Assembly (NCBI GenBank): GCA_036897625.1
Contig: JAYMTA010001250.1
Coordinates: 1 to 20,950 of the forward strand
From: Pelargonium cotyledonis
Lineage: Eukaryota; Streptophyta; Magnoliopsida; Geraniales; Geraniaceae
Direction of reading: 5' to 3'
Length of the DNA: 20,950 bases
This document shows positions 9,614-20,659 of the stretch, piece after piece. Each line of letters starts with the position of its first letter. The first letter of the stretch is position 1. The notes beneath the pieces are model-generated. The model worked only from the letters and a program-made list of their open reading frames with translations. It searched no databases and had not been told where the DNA came from. The position numbers and the translations under genes are program-made.

Positions 9614-12600
9614 CTATTGCTTAGAGATCCCATTGGACACAGATGAAGTTCCTTGCTCAATACACTGGATGAAGGAAATCATGATCAAATTGAGGATTTA
9701 ATCTAACAGATCACGCTAATTTAAAAATAGATGCATCAGTACTATGATATAAAATCTTTTATAAGATGTCAAAGAAATAGATAAATGGGTACAAGAAAAC
9801 TAAATAAACTAAACCCCTTGGTATGAACTAAATCTTTTTTATTATTTTATTTTATTTATTATTATTTTTTATCGGCGTATGAACTAAGTCTTACCAGAAC
9901 ACATAACATTGAATGATATATATAGACACCAGTGAATAAGGACGGTCAAACTTAGATTTATTAAACACACACACACACACACATCGTCACTCGTAAGTGA
10001 TGGTGGTTTTAGAGCTTCAATCTTATCATAAAGTTCACAAATAAGATCTCTTGGGACCAGCCAGTAGGATCTGAGGCACCATTTAATTTGTTTATGTTGA
10101 AGAAATCAATTAGACTAAACAATTCAGAGGGTTAAAATATTGATTGTACCTGAAGCAGATATCCATGCAGCCAATCCAATGTTTGAGGGAAAGTTGTTGC
10201 TGAAATATTAACAACTGTCAAACCCTGTTTCAAGAAAATCAGAGAAGCAGATCAGAAGAACTCTTAAGGTGTGAGAAGTTACAAGCTAAAATTAACAAAT
10301 TCCCTGATTGTAATAGCTAGAGACTTTGGGTTTTCAATAAACTACTAAAACCCACATAATCCTAAAACCGTAGCAAGTTTGAAGGCATTGTTGTGGGTAT
10401 CCAGAAGCCAAAACAATGAGATAGACCACTGACTCTAAAAACAATCATTTCCCACATAGAAAAGAAATTATCATTTCGTGTTAATACAAGTTAATCCTGC
10501 ACTATAAATATTCCCAGTATGATTTCCTTAGAGTAGTGAGCACAATCAAATTTAAAATATATTAGTAACTTGTCCCCTTTCAGATTCTCAACATTTCTAA
10601 TCCATGAAATTTCTTTCATACGATTGATTACAGTGAGCTATTCATGTGATTTGAAGGCTAGTCAACTATTATACCGTTCCTCGTTATTCGGAAACCATAT
10701 GAATGATTCCACATCTAGAGAACTTGAAGTCTTGAACACATATATATTCTTGTAAACTTGGAATTTCTTGTTAAATTCCATATAACCAAACTGCTTGACA
10801 AATACATAACTCTATTTTATTAGTATCCTTCTTCCCGAAAACTTAAATAAATTTATTAATTGTAAACATTTGAAATATTTATTTTAATTCAAGCAGATGG
10901 CAATTTAATATTCATAATTAACAATCATACAAGTTCCTATAAGGAAGTTTCTAGTCAAGACCCAGGAATTTCCACAGATGAATAAAAATTTCCATGTTAT
11001 GCAGTTATTCTTCACTTGTCCGAATAATCAGTAAATCAAAACTCAAAATTCAGTTTCTATCGAGGACCACCAAGTCTATATAAAGAAACGGTCGGTAAAG
11101 TGTAAACGAAAGGTTTGATTGGGTTGGTCTATATGGAACTTCAATTTTCTGTTTCCATCTCTCTTGGTGAATGGTGGCACTCCTTTTTACTTCCCAAAAG
11201 TGTGAGGACTGAGAAGGGAAGGGGTATTAAGTTTCCTAATGAATCTTTTGATGTTTCAACATTATCCCAACTAACTAAAAGAACAAAGTCGGGCATGGAT
11301 AGAAACAACAAAGAGTCATGTTATTTTCTTTCTACCCATTCAACTCCTGGATCCAACCATCGAATCTTAGTCATAGACTAGACACCTAATCATAATTATT
11401 ATTATTATTTTGGTATCAAGGCACCTGGTTATATATATATAGATATATATATAAACTCCAAACAAAATCAGATCAAATATAATAATACATTTATCTCATA
11501 ACTGACATTATAATTCAATCATAGGCACCCCTTTTTACATCTAGGGATGCCAGATACAAGCCCACTTGCACCCTGTAATATCTGTAAGGACATAATTAAA
11601 TAGGCATACCTGTGACTTGAACTTGCAAATATAGTCCTGAATAGTTTTTAAGTTGGCAATAAGCTTATCTTTATCCTGTAGAAATATAAAATATATAAAT
11701 GCAAGAAAAGATATCACATTATCCTATACAAAAGCAAGTATTGACAATTTTATGCAAGTACCTGAACTACACATTTATCACTAAATGTACGTGCTGAGAT
11801 CCACTCCTCTAATAATGCCTACAAAATTCCAAGAATGTAATAAGGGGAGATTGGATATAATCTTAAAAAAAATTAGCTACTTTGATGAATGTTTATTAAG
11901 ATAGTAATTTCAACGAAGTCTTTCACTGTAACCAAGATAAATAATACAAGAATCATAAAGAAAACACCATATTGCCTTGCAAGAAAAGACTAGCTACCGG
12001 AGAGACTTTATATAGTTTTTCTCAAGTACAAAAGAGCAAACTTCCCAACTCTCCAATTCCATGGCACGTTAGATTTCTACTCTTAGGCTGCATGAGGCTA
12101 AATCATACTGTTACATGTGCAAAGATCAAGAGAGAATTCCAGAAACTAGCAGTGTTCAGTGAGCCACAAATGCATGTTTATCCAATGATCACTGCCACAA
12201 TTTAATCTGACCTCTCAAAGCATTCAAGACTCACTGCCACCCCTACCTCCATGAACATTAATCATGAAAAAATTATGAAACGTCTATAATTTTGTTCTGG
12301 TAACTTCAAAATCAAAATGACAAAATGTGTAAGATTTCTTATCCTGGAGTATGGCAAGTTATATGAAGAGTCTAATACTCCAAAAGCTAGAGTTAGGTCA
12401 CTGCAAAATACAATCACCATTCAGCGACAAGTTACCTGGCTTAATTTAGACTTCTAAGCTGAGCAAGAAAATAATTCCAAAATTTCCCGCTAATAAAAAA
12501 AGGGCACATCCAGAAGCCCAATGAATTTAAGATCATAAAGCTAAGCCTGGCTCTTGAATGCCTTTCAGAGAATAATCCTGGCCATTTTGTTTACTTCAAA

Positions 12601-15600
12601 AAAACTAATTAGCAGATAACAGCCCTTCTACATCATCAGAATGAAGGGACAGTGAGGACACAACATTATCTGTTCTGAGCCACAAAACATACCATTCATC
12701 TGTTTAAGAAACACACATGCACACCTATGCAATTATTTGGAAAGAGCATTCACAAACCTATTTCATCACATATATCACTAACTCCAGAAAATAATATAAT
12801 AAACACTGAAAGAAAAGGTAAACACACCTTATGATCAAATTGAGCCATCTTCAGAACTATAGGCACAATTATTGGGTCAGCACCAAGCTTCTCTTTATTA
12901 GCAGCCTTATTTTTTTCTGTCTCAGTTTTTCTGGCAGTTTCACCTGCACGGCCAGAAAACAGTAAAGCTAGCTAACTTCATCTCTAATTCATCGTCTGAT
13001 ATCTGATTCTGTGTATGAATGCCAGTCTGCATTTTAAAAGCATCAGACTTAATATTTAGCACCTTAGCAGAATCCAGAGTTGGAGTTAACCTTTACTATC
13101 GGGTACATTTCCTGCTATGTCAACAGACCCCAGAGAATCTGAGATCTCATTAACCTTTTTAGTGGATACCCCTTCTCCAGAGTTCACATCACCAGGACAG
13201 GTGTTGTTACTCTCACTTTGACTTCCACATGCACTATCAGAATTATTTTCTGTCTGTGTTGCAGCATCTGGTTTAAGAGATGCAGGATTTGTCTCTTTTT
13301 CTGATGCGCTAGCTGGTGATTTATTTCCTTCATCCATTAAATAAATGCTTGGATCTAAATGTATTCCCTGCCAAAATTATTAGAGAAACATAAATCAGAC
13401 AAAGATAGAGTAAAGTGCAGAAGTACTAACGTCTTATTTCTATGATCCAGAAGTAGAAAATTTGCCCTTTTCGGTCTGCTTATAAGATGTGGCATATTTG
13501 GACCTTTCATATACTTTTGAATATTACAAGAGATTAGATTTTAAGAAAGTATATTTTTAGACTGTTAGAAATATTAGGTTTGTTTACTTAAAAGGAATCT
13601 AAAATATTGCGTTTAAAAAGATAAAAGTGACCAACTGAAATGTTAACAAAATGTGACAAATGACACTAATACTATTTTCAAATATTATTGGTAGACATTT
13701 AGTTGTGAAAAACTTTTATTTCTACAGTTGAGAAAAAAATATTTTGTTGACTCTATAGAAAGATAATTTATTGCGTACAAATTGTTGATATGACTAGAGA
13801 TAATAAAAAAGTGGGGTTACAAATGTCAATAATAATACAAAATTATTATGGATTGCAGGGATTCTTTTATGGCCTATTTACCTAGTTGAGCCCTCTGACC
13901 CACCACCAAGTTAAACTAACTGTTAGGTAGAGGGCTCAACTTGTATATGAGGTGGTCTCGAACTTAATACTCTTTTAATGTGGGATACTTTCACAAAAAG
14001 AAAGTGAGGTTTCCCTGACAGAGTCTGGCTATCAAACGAAACCTCAGATCTTAACTGTTACTTGGTTATACGAATTACATTCATATCCTTGTGGAAAGGA
14101 TATGCGAGTAGTTATTAAATTGGTTTCTTATAACATTAGAGACCAACTTAGTAGGAAACTAACTTAATAAAGGTCTGACTCGCCCCTCTTCTTTCATATA
14201 CTTGTAGGAAACCAATTAATAAAAGGTCTGTCTTACACAGTGCCAAGATGGTTATCAAGTATCCCATTTAAATGGTATTTTTTTTATTGTAGTAAAAATG
14301 TAAGAACTGGACTGAATAGCTGCCTACATGCAACATCACAACAGCTCAGTGTACATGACGAGCATGAGAGATTTGTGTTGTGTTCATGAAGTGAATTCCA
14401 TAAAAGGCAAGTGTGAAGCAATGTATTAACCTTACATTAACACCACTTTCAGTTTGGTAAGTCACCATTCATGTGCTTGCGTGTAGGGTGGGGAGGAAGA
14501 CAACTGTCAATAGAAATTACTCAATGGGCTATATTTTGGTTTCCTTCTTCTCCAATCTAATAACCAGTAGGCAGCATAACTAAAAACTATACCTCAATTA
14601 TGATTGATTTTCCATCTTTCATGGCTTTCTTCAAATCACCAGCCAAACCTAGGAAGAAGGTTACAATCAACAAAAATCAATAATCAACATGCTTGCAAAT
14701 TACATGGACAGATTTTGATACCAATAACTATCTTCTCAGTTAGAAAACGTTGATTAAAAAAAGACTACCTTTACGAACAATTCTGCACTCTCTACAAAAC
14801 TCAGTAATTAACTCCTCTGGGGAGCTGAAGTCCCGAGCCCACACAGGAGTGGATGTCAGCGGTGCACTAAATCAGATTAGAAGACAAAATATAAGCGAGT
14901 GAAAAAGGTTCAAAGAAATAAGATTCAACTGTAATGATCTGTGATCAATAACTGTAAGATTCTTAATCAAACCAATGATTTATGTTGAATCAACACAAAG
15001 AAAAAGAGCAGGATATTGGAATTTGAAAATCATTTCAAAGTTCATAGTTAATACTATGTTGTCCATGCAAGGAAAGCTCCTTATTCCTAACTTTCCTTTA
15101 GCTTACATTTTATTCTGAGATTGTTTAGAGTGGTGTTTAGAGTGGTGCAATTACAATATTTAACAAAGTAAGAGCAATTTGTATACTTGAGATTATATCC
15201 TGTGGAATTTTTAATGTGAATCACAGTGAGCTTAAGAATTAGGATTGCTTGTAAAAATGTTATCGACGTCCAAGCTGATGAAAAATATTGTTGTCTTTAA
15301 CACGCTCTCTTAGAGTTTAATTTCTATAAGGATTGTATGCAACAAGAGAAGGTAGATGACATTTGACACTATAAATTCCACGATGAATTTTCTGTACCAC
15401 CTCTCTCTTGGAATTTGCAGTATCATATTATGTTTATGTTAACCAATTTCTAGTTATTTCATGTTTATCTCTGAGTTGCCAGAGTATTGGACGGATAATG
15501 GACAGAGGAAACCAAAAAGCTCTGGCAAGTATGGAAGGTGAAGTGGGTGTGAAAATAGCAGAAAACTTCGCGGTGGTGAGTTGGAGTAAATTCAAAAATT

Positions 15601-18600
15601 GGAAAGTCCAACGATTAAACTTCAAATCCACAACAATCCATTGTTGACGTGGAGGTAAGCAACCTACTGCAGTAAGTAACTTGGACCACATTAAAAAATA
15701 TAGAAAGTTCAGGAATCGACACGACTAAAAATCCATACCGGGGTTTGACTCTATAATTCATGGAATCTCAGGGGGTATGGAAATATTTAAGCCTAAATAA
15801 ATAGATTTGTTCGCAGATAATGTTAATGAATCAAAGTCATTAACAGAACAAGCATGCTTCATAATAAATAAATAAAAACAGTCTGTTGATTTTCAGAGCA
15901 CCCTTTCAGAAAAGTCCTTATTGTAAATGTCACAGTAGATGCTTAATTCATTCAAATTCAAACACATCTGTATTACTGCCCTAGTCATTGTTTTCGGCCA
16001 CAGAAACCTGTAGCATGACCAACTACACAGCTATTAAAATCATACTTTGTTCAAACAAAGAACAATTTCCTTTACAATCTGTCTTCATTATTAGTTGGAA
16101 AGTTCCCAGAAGTAAACTTAATTTGGAGATAATAGACACAATAAATTAAGAAAGAAAACAGCTAAATATCAATTTGGAGATAATAGACACAATAAATTAA
16201 GAAAGAAAACAGCTAAATATCATTACGTACTCTGTTGATGTGCGTAACAATTCATATACCATATCTGTCTGTAACAAAAAGAAAGAAAGATGTCAAAGGC
16301 CTCAGTCAATATACAAACCATAAAGAGCAATGTGGAAGAAAAACAAAGGTCAAATAACTATACAAATGAGATGCAAAGGCTGGACCTGTAAGACATTTGG
16401 CAAATTTAACCTCTGTGCAAGTTGGGTAGCAATGGTAGACTTTCCAACGCAAGCAGTTCCACAAACAAGAATCACCAATGGAACTCTTTGATGATGAAAG
16501 CTAAATGATCACAAGAAAAAATAAAAAAAGAATTAAAATACAATATATATTATTCCTAGATACTTGTGTGTACAGTCTGGCATACACTTATTCCAGGTAT
16601 TGCCGGGGAAAAACTACTCAGAAGAATGCCAGAAGGCCCTTTTGTCATATGAACCACATACATAATCTACTCAGTTCTCTACAAACTATTTTATCATTGA
16701 TTGCCTTACGATCCCATATAATCATATTTTGGTGAAATCATTTTATTCTAATGAACTTTTCAAATTTTGTTCTCTTTTAATGCAGAACTGCTCTAAGTTC
16801 TGACTTAATATAGTTCTCTAGAAACAGTTCCTACTAAAACAAATGTTCTTTTCATGTCTCATTTATCTGTTTCTACAATTTTAGATAAATGCATCATAGA
16901 GCCCAAACAAGTCAATACTCAGCTGTCGTCTACATAAGGAAAGTTACAGAATCACATGTTATTTTCCAACTTCTCCCTCCTCAGAGTGTATTGAAGAAAG
17001 ATAACAAGTAGCCAGATATGATAGGATTCTCTAAACACAGTTTTCATATGTTATATTAACATTATTTCCTTGACAACTTTTATGAATACAGAACCAATAA
17101 TTATAGAGTGCACACAAATGAATGGCATATTCCATTTTAAGTCCAACTACAAAAACCTAGGCATGTTGTAACTCTTCAGTGGAGTGCTACACCAGTATTA
17201 TCCATAAAGGAAGGTATGTTACAGAGACTGCAAAACTTAATATCTTCTGTTTTGTTCCAACGAATACATTTCTTGTGTATTGACACTATAGATTCTAACT
17301 GAACTAGGAAGCACCTATGATATACCCACCAGATGAGTGGCATAACTGGTCACAGAAGCATTAGACATTATGCAACACTAGTTACATGCACTTTGCATAC
17401 TACTCAATCAGCTGTATAAATGCTCATTTAGTCCAGTCATCAGTATTATGATTTAGCAAGCATCCTAGTTAAAGAAGGATATCGACTAGGCTGAAAACTG
17501 AATTTGATGGCAGAATGCTAACTTGCACACCTCCAATAATACTATCTAGATTTGAATGCCAACACCTGCCTTAAACTCACAGTTTCTGCTCCAAACACAT
17601 TATTATTTCCTATAATTCTAAAAATTCTTTCTCTATCCCAAAATATGTGTATTGTTTGTCTTGTAATTCTGTCCCAAAATGAGCATCCTCTTTCATTTTT
17701 AGAAATTAATTATGTATGAATTACCAATAATATCCCTATAATAAGTTAGTATTTTATAGGGATTCTATAATAACAAACTTATTATAATATGAGGTCGGTA
17801 TGATGTCTCGTTGCTGATAATAAAAAATAATAATAAGTCAGTTATTATCTTTTGAGTTTGTTACAATACGTGTTCTTGGAGATACAAGAGCAATTGCACA
17901 ACATTAACTAACTTTTCCTTAGTGATTCTTTAAAAGGAAACTACGACACTCATTTTGGGACGGATGGAGTGCATACTATAATCATTTACATTTCCTTTTT
18001 TTACATTTACTTCTATCCGTATAATTGTTACTTCAAGTATACTTTACATAAGATGCACAAATCAAAAGGGAAACTTGTATCTCTATTTTCCATGCCCAAA
18101 ACGATCTGGTCAGGCTTCAAGTACACACTGGGTCTAAGAACCTATCCAAAAGGCCCAAGAAATCCTTGTTAATGGAACTTTCCCTTCATTTTACATAAAA
18201 AGTCATGTCGTAAACAATGATTTCATGAATCAGAAAATGAACACAAAGATCCAAGAGTCCTAACAAGGAAGCCTGTTAAAAAAATTCTGTGCAGCTACAA
18301 AAGAAAAAGACAGCAATAAATCCTGCAAATATGCCTCTTTGAACCATCTAATTAATAAAGCATCAGTTTCACAGAAACAAATTAAGGTATTAAAACTACA
18401 GGTCAGAGCAGCTAACTGTCAAGTGAATCCCAACAAGACACTGAAAAACTGAAGAAGAGAACTCAACATCATACAACTGACAACCTTCAAATTAAGCTTA
18501 CTCACCTGGTCATCATCTTATAACGGTTTATGTACTCTTCCCCATAACCCCGGCGTTCCATAAGCTGCCAATGAGAATTCATTCAAAGCGTTTCATTTAC

Positions 18601-19441
18601 TATGTGCATGGATACAAAGCTTAACAAGAGATCTTTCTGCAGAACATTCATGACAATTTATCTTCCCCAACTCAAGAGGAAAACCCCTTAGAGTTCTTTT
18701 CTTCCAAACTATTTGAGAATTGTAGTACGGACAAAATGAAACATTAAAGCTAACATCCAACCAAGCCCTCTCAATGAATCTGTATACTGAAATGATTTCT
18801 GTTCTCAAATAGTAAGAAAAATGCTTATGCATGTTGTCTACCACGGAACATCTAACAGATTTGCTGCTGCAAATCAAGAATGATTATTACAAGAAACCAG
18901 GACTGCAGCAGAGCAAGTTATCTTCTTCAAAATTCGGCTTTTCCTAATAGCTGTAGATGCAACTCTACAGTCTGGAATGTTCTGACAGAAAAGGCAAGCA
19001 CAGCTACAGTAGTTTAATCTAAATCTGACAATTATTTTATTTTTACATTTTAACCAATACCTACTAGTCCTTCAATCTGTTTAAAATATCTTCTGAAATA
19101 CTTCCAATAGTCCTCTCTGAAAAGCAAGGAGCTAACCAACAACCAATTAGAAGGCGGCCCAATGGATAGGACTACTAATTGCACAACAAAGATGATATGC
19201 TCCTCACCCTTACAGTGATGATGAGATCACTAATCTGCCATTATCATATTTAACTCAAATTTTATTTGTATGTATCAAACTTAAGAGCCTAATCACTGCT
19301 CATCATTGTATGTGACATACCTTAAAAAGATTTGCTTCCAAATCAGTCTGAGAGCTGCAAAGCAATATAAGCAGTCATGCATTAATTGAAAAATTACAGA
19401 AATCGGACTATTAAGGCAAAGGATTAAAAATCTGAGAGAGA

Positions 19442-19473
<32 letters not shown>

Positions 19474-20581
19474 TGGCATACACATCTAGAAGGCTGTTGT
19501 CAATAAGCAATTTTTTGAGTTCCAAAGCAATTTTAATAGCTACATGATTGGGGATCTGTAATCAAGAGATGACAAACAACTTCAATATTCCTACGACATT
19601 AATCTACTCAAACAAAAACTAAAAATCATATTCAATTTGTATATTAAAAAACCACATACATTTTCACATACGACTCGAGACAATCTAATGTAATAAGGTT
19701 TGTGCACTGTAGACTAACTCACTAAAATCATAACAGCTGAAAGCAAGTATTGAGATTATGCACTTTACAACTGCTAGCAGCACTACTAGCAGTCTAGCAC
19801 CATAAACATTCACCACCATAAACATTCACCACCATTTTCTTGCTTCCAGAAATGGACAATAAGCATCGCCCAACCAGCATGCACTACCTATTAAAAGTTA
19901 GCTCACACTAGAAGCTAGACATCACTTAATTAGGCTATATTTCAGAACTCATGTCTTGTACTCCTTTCTTTTCTCCAGATAATTTGGAAAACCCATATAC
20001 TCGAACTAGAAATGCATATTGAGCTCAGCTACCCTAAGATTTTGGGGATATTAGATTCAAACTCCCAAAAAATGCATTTTGGAGGTTCAAAATGCAATAT
20101 TGATACAAAGAAATGAACACAATGCAATAATCATAAACAAAAAGAAACGATTAAGGAAAAAGACATAGAATTGGGTGTGTAAACAAAACCTTAGTGACAG
20201 TTAACATTCTACTGAGCAGAAACCTAGACAGAACATAGTAGTGATCTGCGTTATCGCCTAACCAAACTTTCACCTGCAAAACCCAAGAAGGAAGAAGGAT
20301 CAGGAAATTGATATAGAACTCAAGTTGCATGGTGAATTTTCGAACTAATAGCAGACGTGAATGAGAAATGAAGGCACGAATTGTGCGGGGAAGCGGGTAA
20401 GGTAAGGATCGGGGACCTTGACGAAGTCGTATTTGGAAGAAGCGTTTCGGGAGGAGAATCGAATGATCGGGAAGGAGCAATCTTTGGAATTTTCGGAATC
20501 ATCGCCACTGTTAGGGTTGGAGAAAGAGTCCACTCCTTTGCCTTTGTCCTTTTTCTTCATCTTCACTGTGTCGTTCATCAT
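9614..20581 (-). CDS. 2-phosphoglycerate kinase-like P-loop NTPase (LPA1-related)
   Basis: Minus-strand coding exons: 20581-20417, 20273-20190, 19555-19482, 19354-19321, 18564-18506, 16500-16386, 16268-16231, 14866-14769, 14648-14593, 13367-13091, 12943-12828, 11818-11762, 11675-11610, 10224-10150 and 9664-9614. They total 1365 nt, or 454 residues, with all junctions in frame. Residues 56-138 (from VKVWLGDNADHYY) resemble the ATP-cone-like N-domain of archaeal 2-phosphoglycerate kinase. Walker A is GTACVGKST (153-161), followed by TDMVYELLRT and the EGIHLDP motif (241-247). Residues 253-350 are a low-complexity linker. The C-terminal part (PIIVPIVLKM, TIQDYIC) resembles the LPA1 family. In rice, LPA1 mutations lower seed phytate, but substrate and reaction for this shorter relative are unproven. 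The start is the first in-frame ATG of an ATGATG pair; Met2 or Met8 are alternatives. The C-terminus (EQGTSSVSNGISKQ) is the least certain part. Confidence 0.93.
9665..10149 (-). other. Intron 14 of the P-loop NTPase gene (485 bp)
   Basis: AT-rich intron that includes a (TATT)-like low-complexity tract at about 9835-9871 and the AC microsatellite. No other content was recognised. Confidence 0.75.
9965..9983. repeat. AC dinucleotide microsatellite
   Basis: Nineteen bases of alternating A and C inside intron 14 of the minus-strand gene. No role is apparent. Confidence 0.9.
10225..11609 (-). other. Intron 13 of the P-loop NTPase gene (1385 bp)
   Basis: A long intron with no identified gene. 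A plus-strand frame at 11115-11381 is open for 88 codons but has no recognisable domain. The surrounding 11085-11390 is less AT-rich than the rest and could be an old insertion. A TA-rich tract occupies 11430-11454. No terminal repeats or target-site duplications were found. Confidence 0.65.
11430..11454. repeat. Interrupted TA microsatellite
   Basis: Two TA runs separated by a single G (…TATATAGATATATA…) in intron 13. A simple repeat with no evident function. Confidence 0.88.
11819..12827 (-). other. Intron 11 of the P-loop NTPase gene (1009 bp)
   Basis: Intronic sequence without recognised repeats or coding content. The plus-strand frame at 11972-12205 (77 codons) has no family features and is treated as chance. 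Confidence 0.7.
13884..13941. repeat. Inverted repeat with 13-bp stem
   Basis: AGTTGAGCCCTCT at 13884-13896 pairs perfectly with AGAGGGCTCAACT at 13929-13941 across a 32-bp loop. It lies inside intron 9. It could be a stem in the pre-mRNA or remnant transposon ends. No flanking target-site duplication is evident. Confidence 0.85.
14151..14230. repeat. Imperfect direct repeat (GTAGGAAACYAA…AAGGTCTG)
   Basis: Two related copies of about 27 bp (near 14151-14177 and 14204-14230) share GTAGGAAAC, TTAATAAA and AAGGTCTG. An inverted relative (AATTGGTTTCTTATAA) lies at about 14117-14132. The pattern suggests a decayed repeat element within intron 9. Confidence 0.6.
14867..16230 (-). other. Intron 7 of the P-loop NTPase gene (1364 bp)
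   Basis: Carries the perfect 51-bp tandem duplication at its donor end. The rest is AT-rich. Frames on both strands at 15408-15691 overlap each other but show no recognisable domain. A GC-richer patch around 15480-15660 could be an old insertion, without visible ends. Confidence 0.65.
16120..16221. repeat. Perfect 51-bp tandem duplication
   Basis: Copies 16120-16170 and 16171-16221 are identical base for base and directly adjacent, each starting AATTTGGAGATAATAGACAC. On the gene strand they begin within 10 nt of the exon 7 end (16231), just past the GT donor at 16230-16229. Perfect identity implies a recent event or an assembly duplicate. Confidence 0.96.
16501..18505 (-). other. Intron 5 of the P-loop NTPase gene (2005 bp)
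   Basis: The longest intron in the window. It lies directly before the exon for the Walker A motif. It contains one degraded MITE-like repeat (about 17630-17969). The remainder shows no gene, RNA or repeat I can support; frames at 16505-16735 and 17969-18172 look like chance. Confidence 0.7.
17630..17969. mobile_element. Degraded Stowaway-like MITE (about 340 bp)
   Basis: The right end, read inverted, is CTCCATCCGTCCCAAAATGA, a Stowaway-type terminus. The left side has two related motifs, CTCTATCCCAAAAT at 17631 and CTGTCCCAAAATGAGCATCC at 17669. This suggests a damaged or partly duplicated left end. The inside is AT-rich with short direct and inverted repeats. A TA target duplication is not clear, so the exact borders are uncertain. 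It lies within intron 5 of the minus-strand gene. Confidence 0.65.
18565..19320 (-). other. Intron 4 of the P-loop NTPase gene (756 bp)
   Basis: No repeat or gene recognised. The minus-strand frame at 18593-18877 (94 codons) runs into no exon and has no family features. Confidence 0.7.
19434..19473. repeat. GA/TC microsatellite next to splice donor
   Basis: A 40-bp GA tract (one interruption, T at 19456) lies 6 bp downstream of the exon 3 donor dinucleotide of the minus-strand gene. It is transcribed as (UC)n. Intron 3 (19481-19355) is only 127 bp, so the repeat makes up nearly a third of it. Confidence 0.93.
19556..20189 (-). other. Intron 2 of the P-loop NTPase gene (634 bp)
   Basis: AT-rich intron containing a perfect 16-bp tandem duplication (CACCATAAACATTCAC twice) at 19798-19829, with a partial third copy. 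Nothing else was recognised. Confidence 0.75.
19798..19829. repeat. 16-bp tandem duplication
   Basis: Two perfect adjacent copies of CACCATAAACATTCAC, followed by CACCAT as the start of a third. Lies in intron 2 of the minus-strand gene. A simple slippage repeat. Confidence 0.9.
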
Positions 20582-20659
20582 CTGCTTCAGCTTCAGAATC
20601 AGCTTCTCACGTATTGTGTATTGTACTCGAACACGTAACACCACAACTCTTTCACTCTT
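20582..20659 (-). promoter_or_regulatory. 5' leader / proximal promoter of the P-loop NTPase gene
   Basis: The reading frame stays open upstream of the chosen ATG but has no further in-frame ATG, so translation most likely begins at 20581. An ACGT core occurs twice (TCACGTAT at about 20608-20615, ACACGTAA at 20631-20638); such cores can bind bZIP factors, but this is weak evidence. The transcription start is unknown and may lie within or beyond the inverted repeat. Confidence 0.4.

Larger units (their letters stand above)
13368..14592 (-). other. Intron 9 of the P-loop NTPase gene (1225 bp)
   Basis: A long intron just upstream of the large linker exon. It contains the 13-bp-stem inverted repeat (13884-13941) and, between about 13940 and 14240, sequence with partial direct and inverted repeats around GTAGGAAACYAA. 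This may be a decayed transposable element that I could not classify. Confidence 0.65.

Noticed and set aside
11115..11381. 88-codon plus-strand frame in intron 13 of the second gene
   Set aside because: No recognisable domain, not extended by splicing, and lies antisense within an intron. Kept only as a possible relic.
15408..15691. Overlapping frames on both strands (79 and 85 codons) in intron 7
   Set aside because: Mutual antisense overlap in a slightly GC-richer patch explains both. No motif was found.
18593..18877. 94-codon minus-strand frame in intron 4
   Set aside because: No start context, domain or splice link to neighbouring exons. An intron lies here by strong consensus at both ends.
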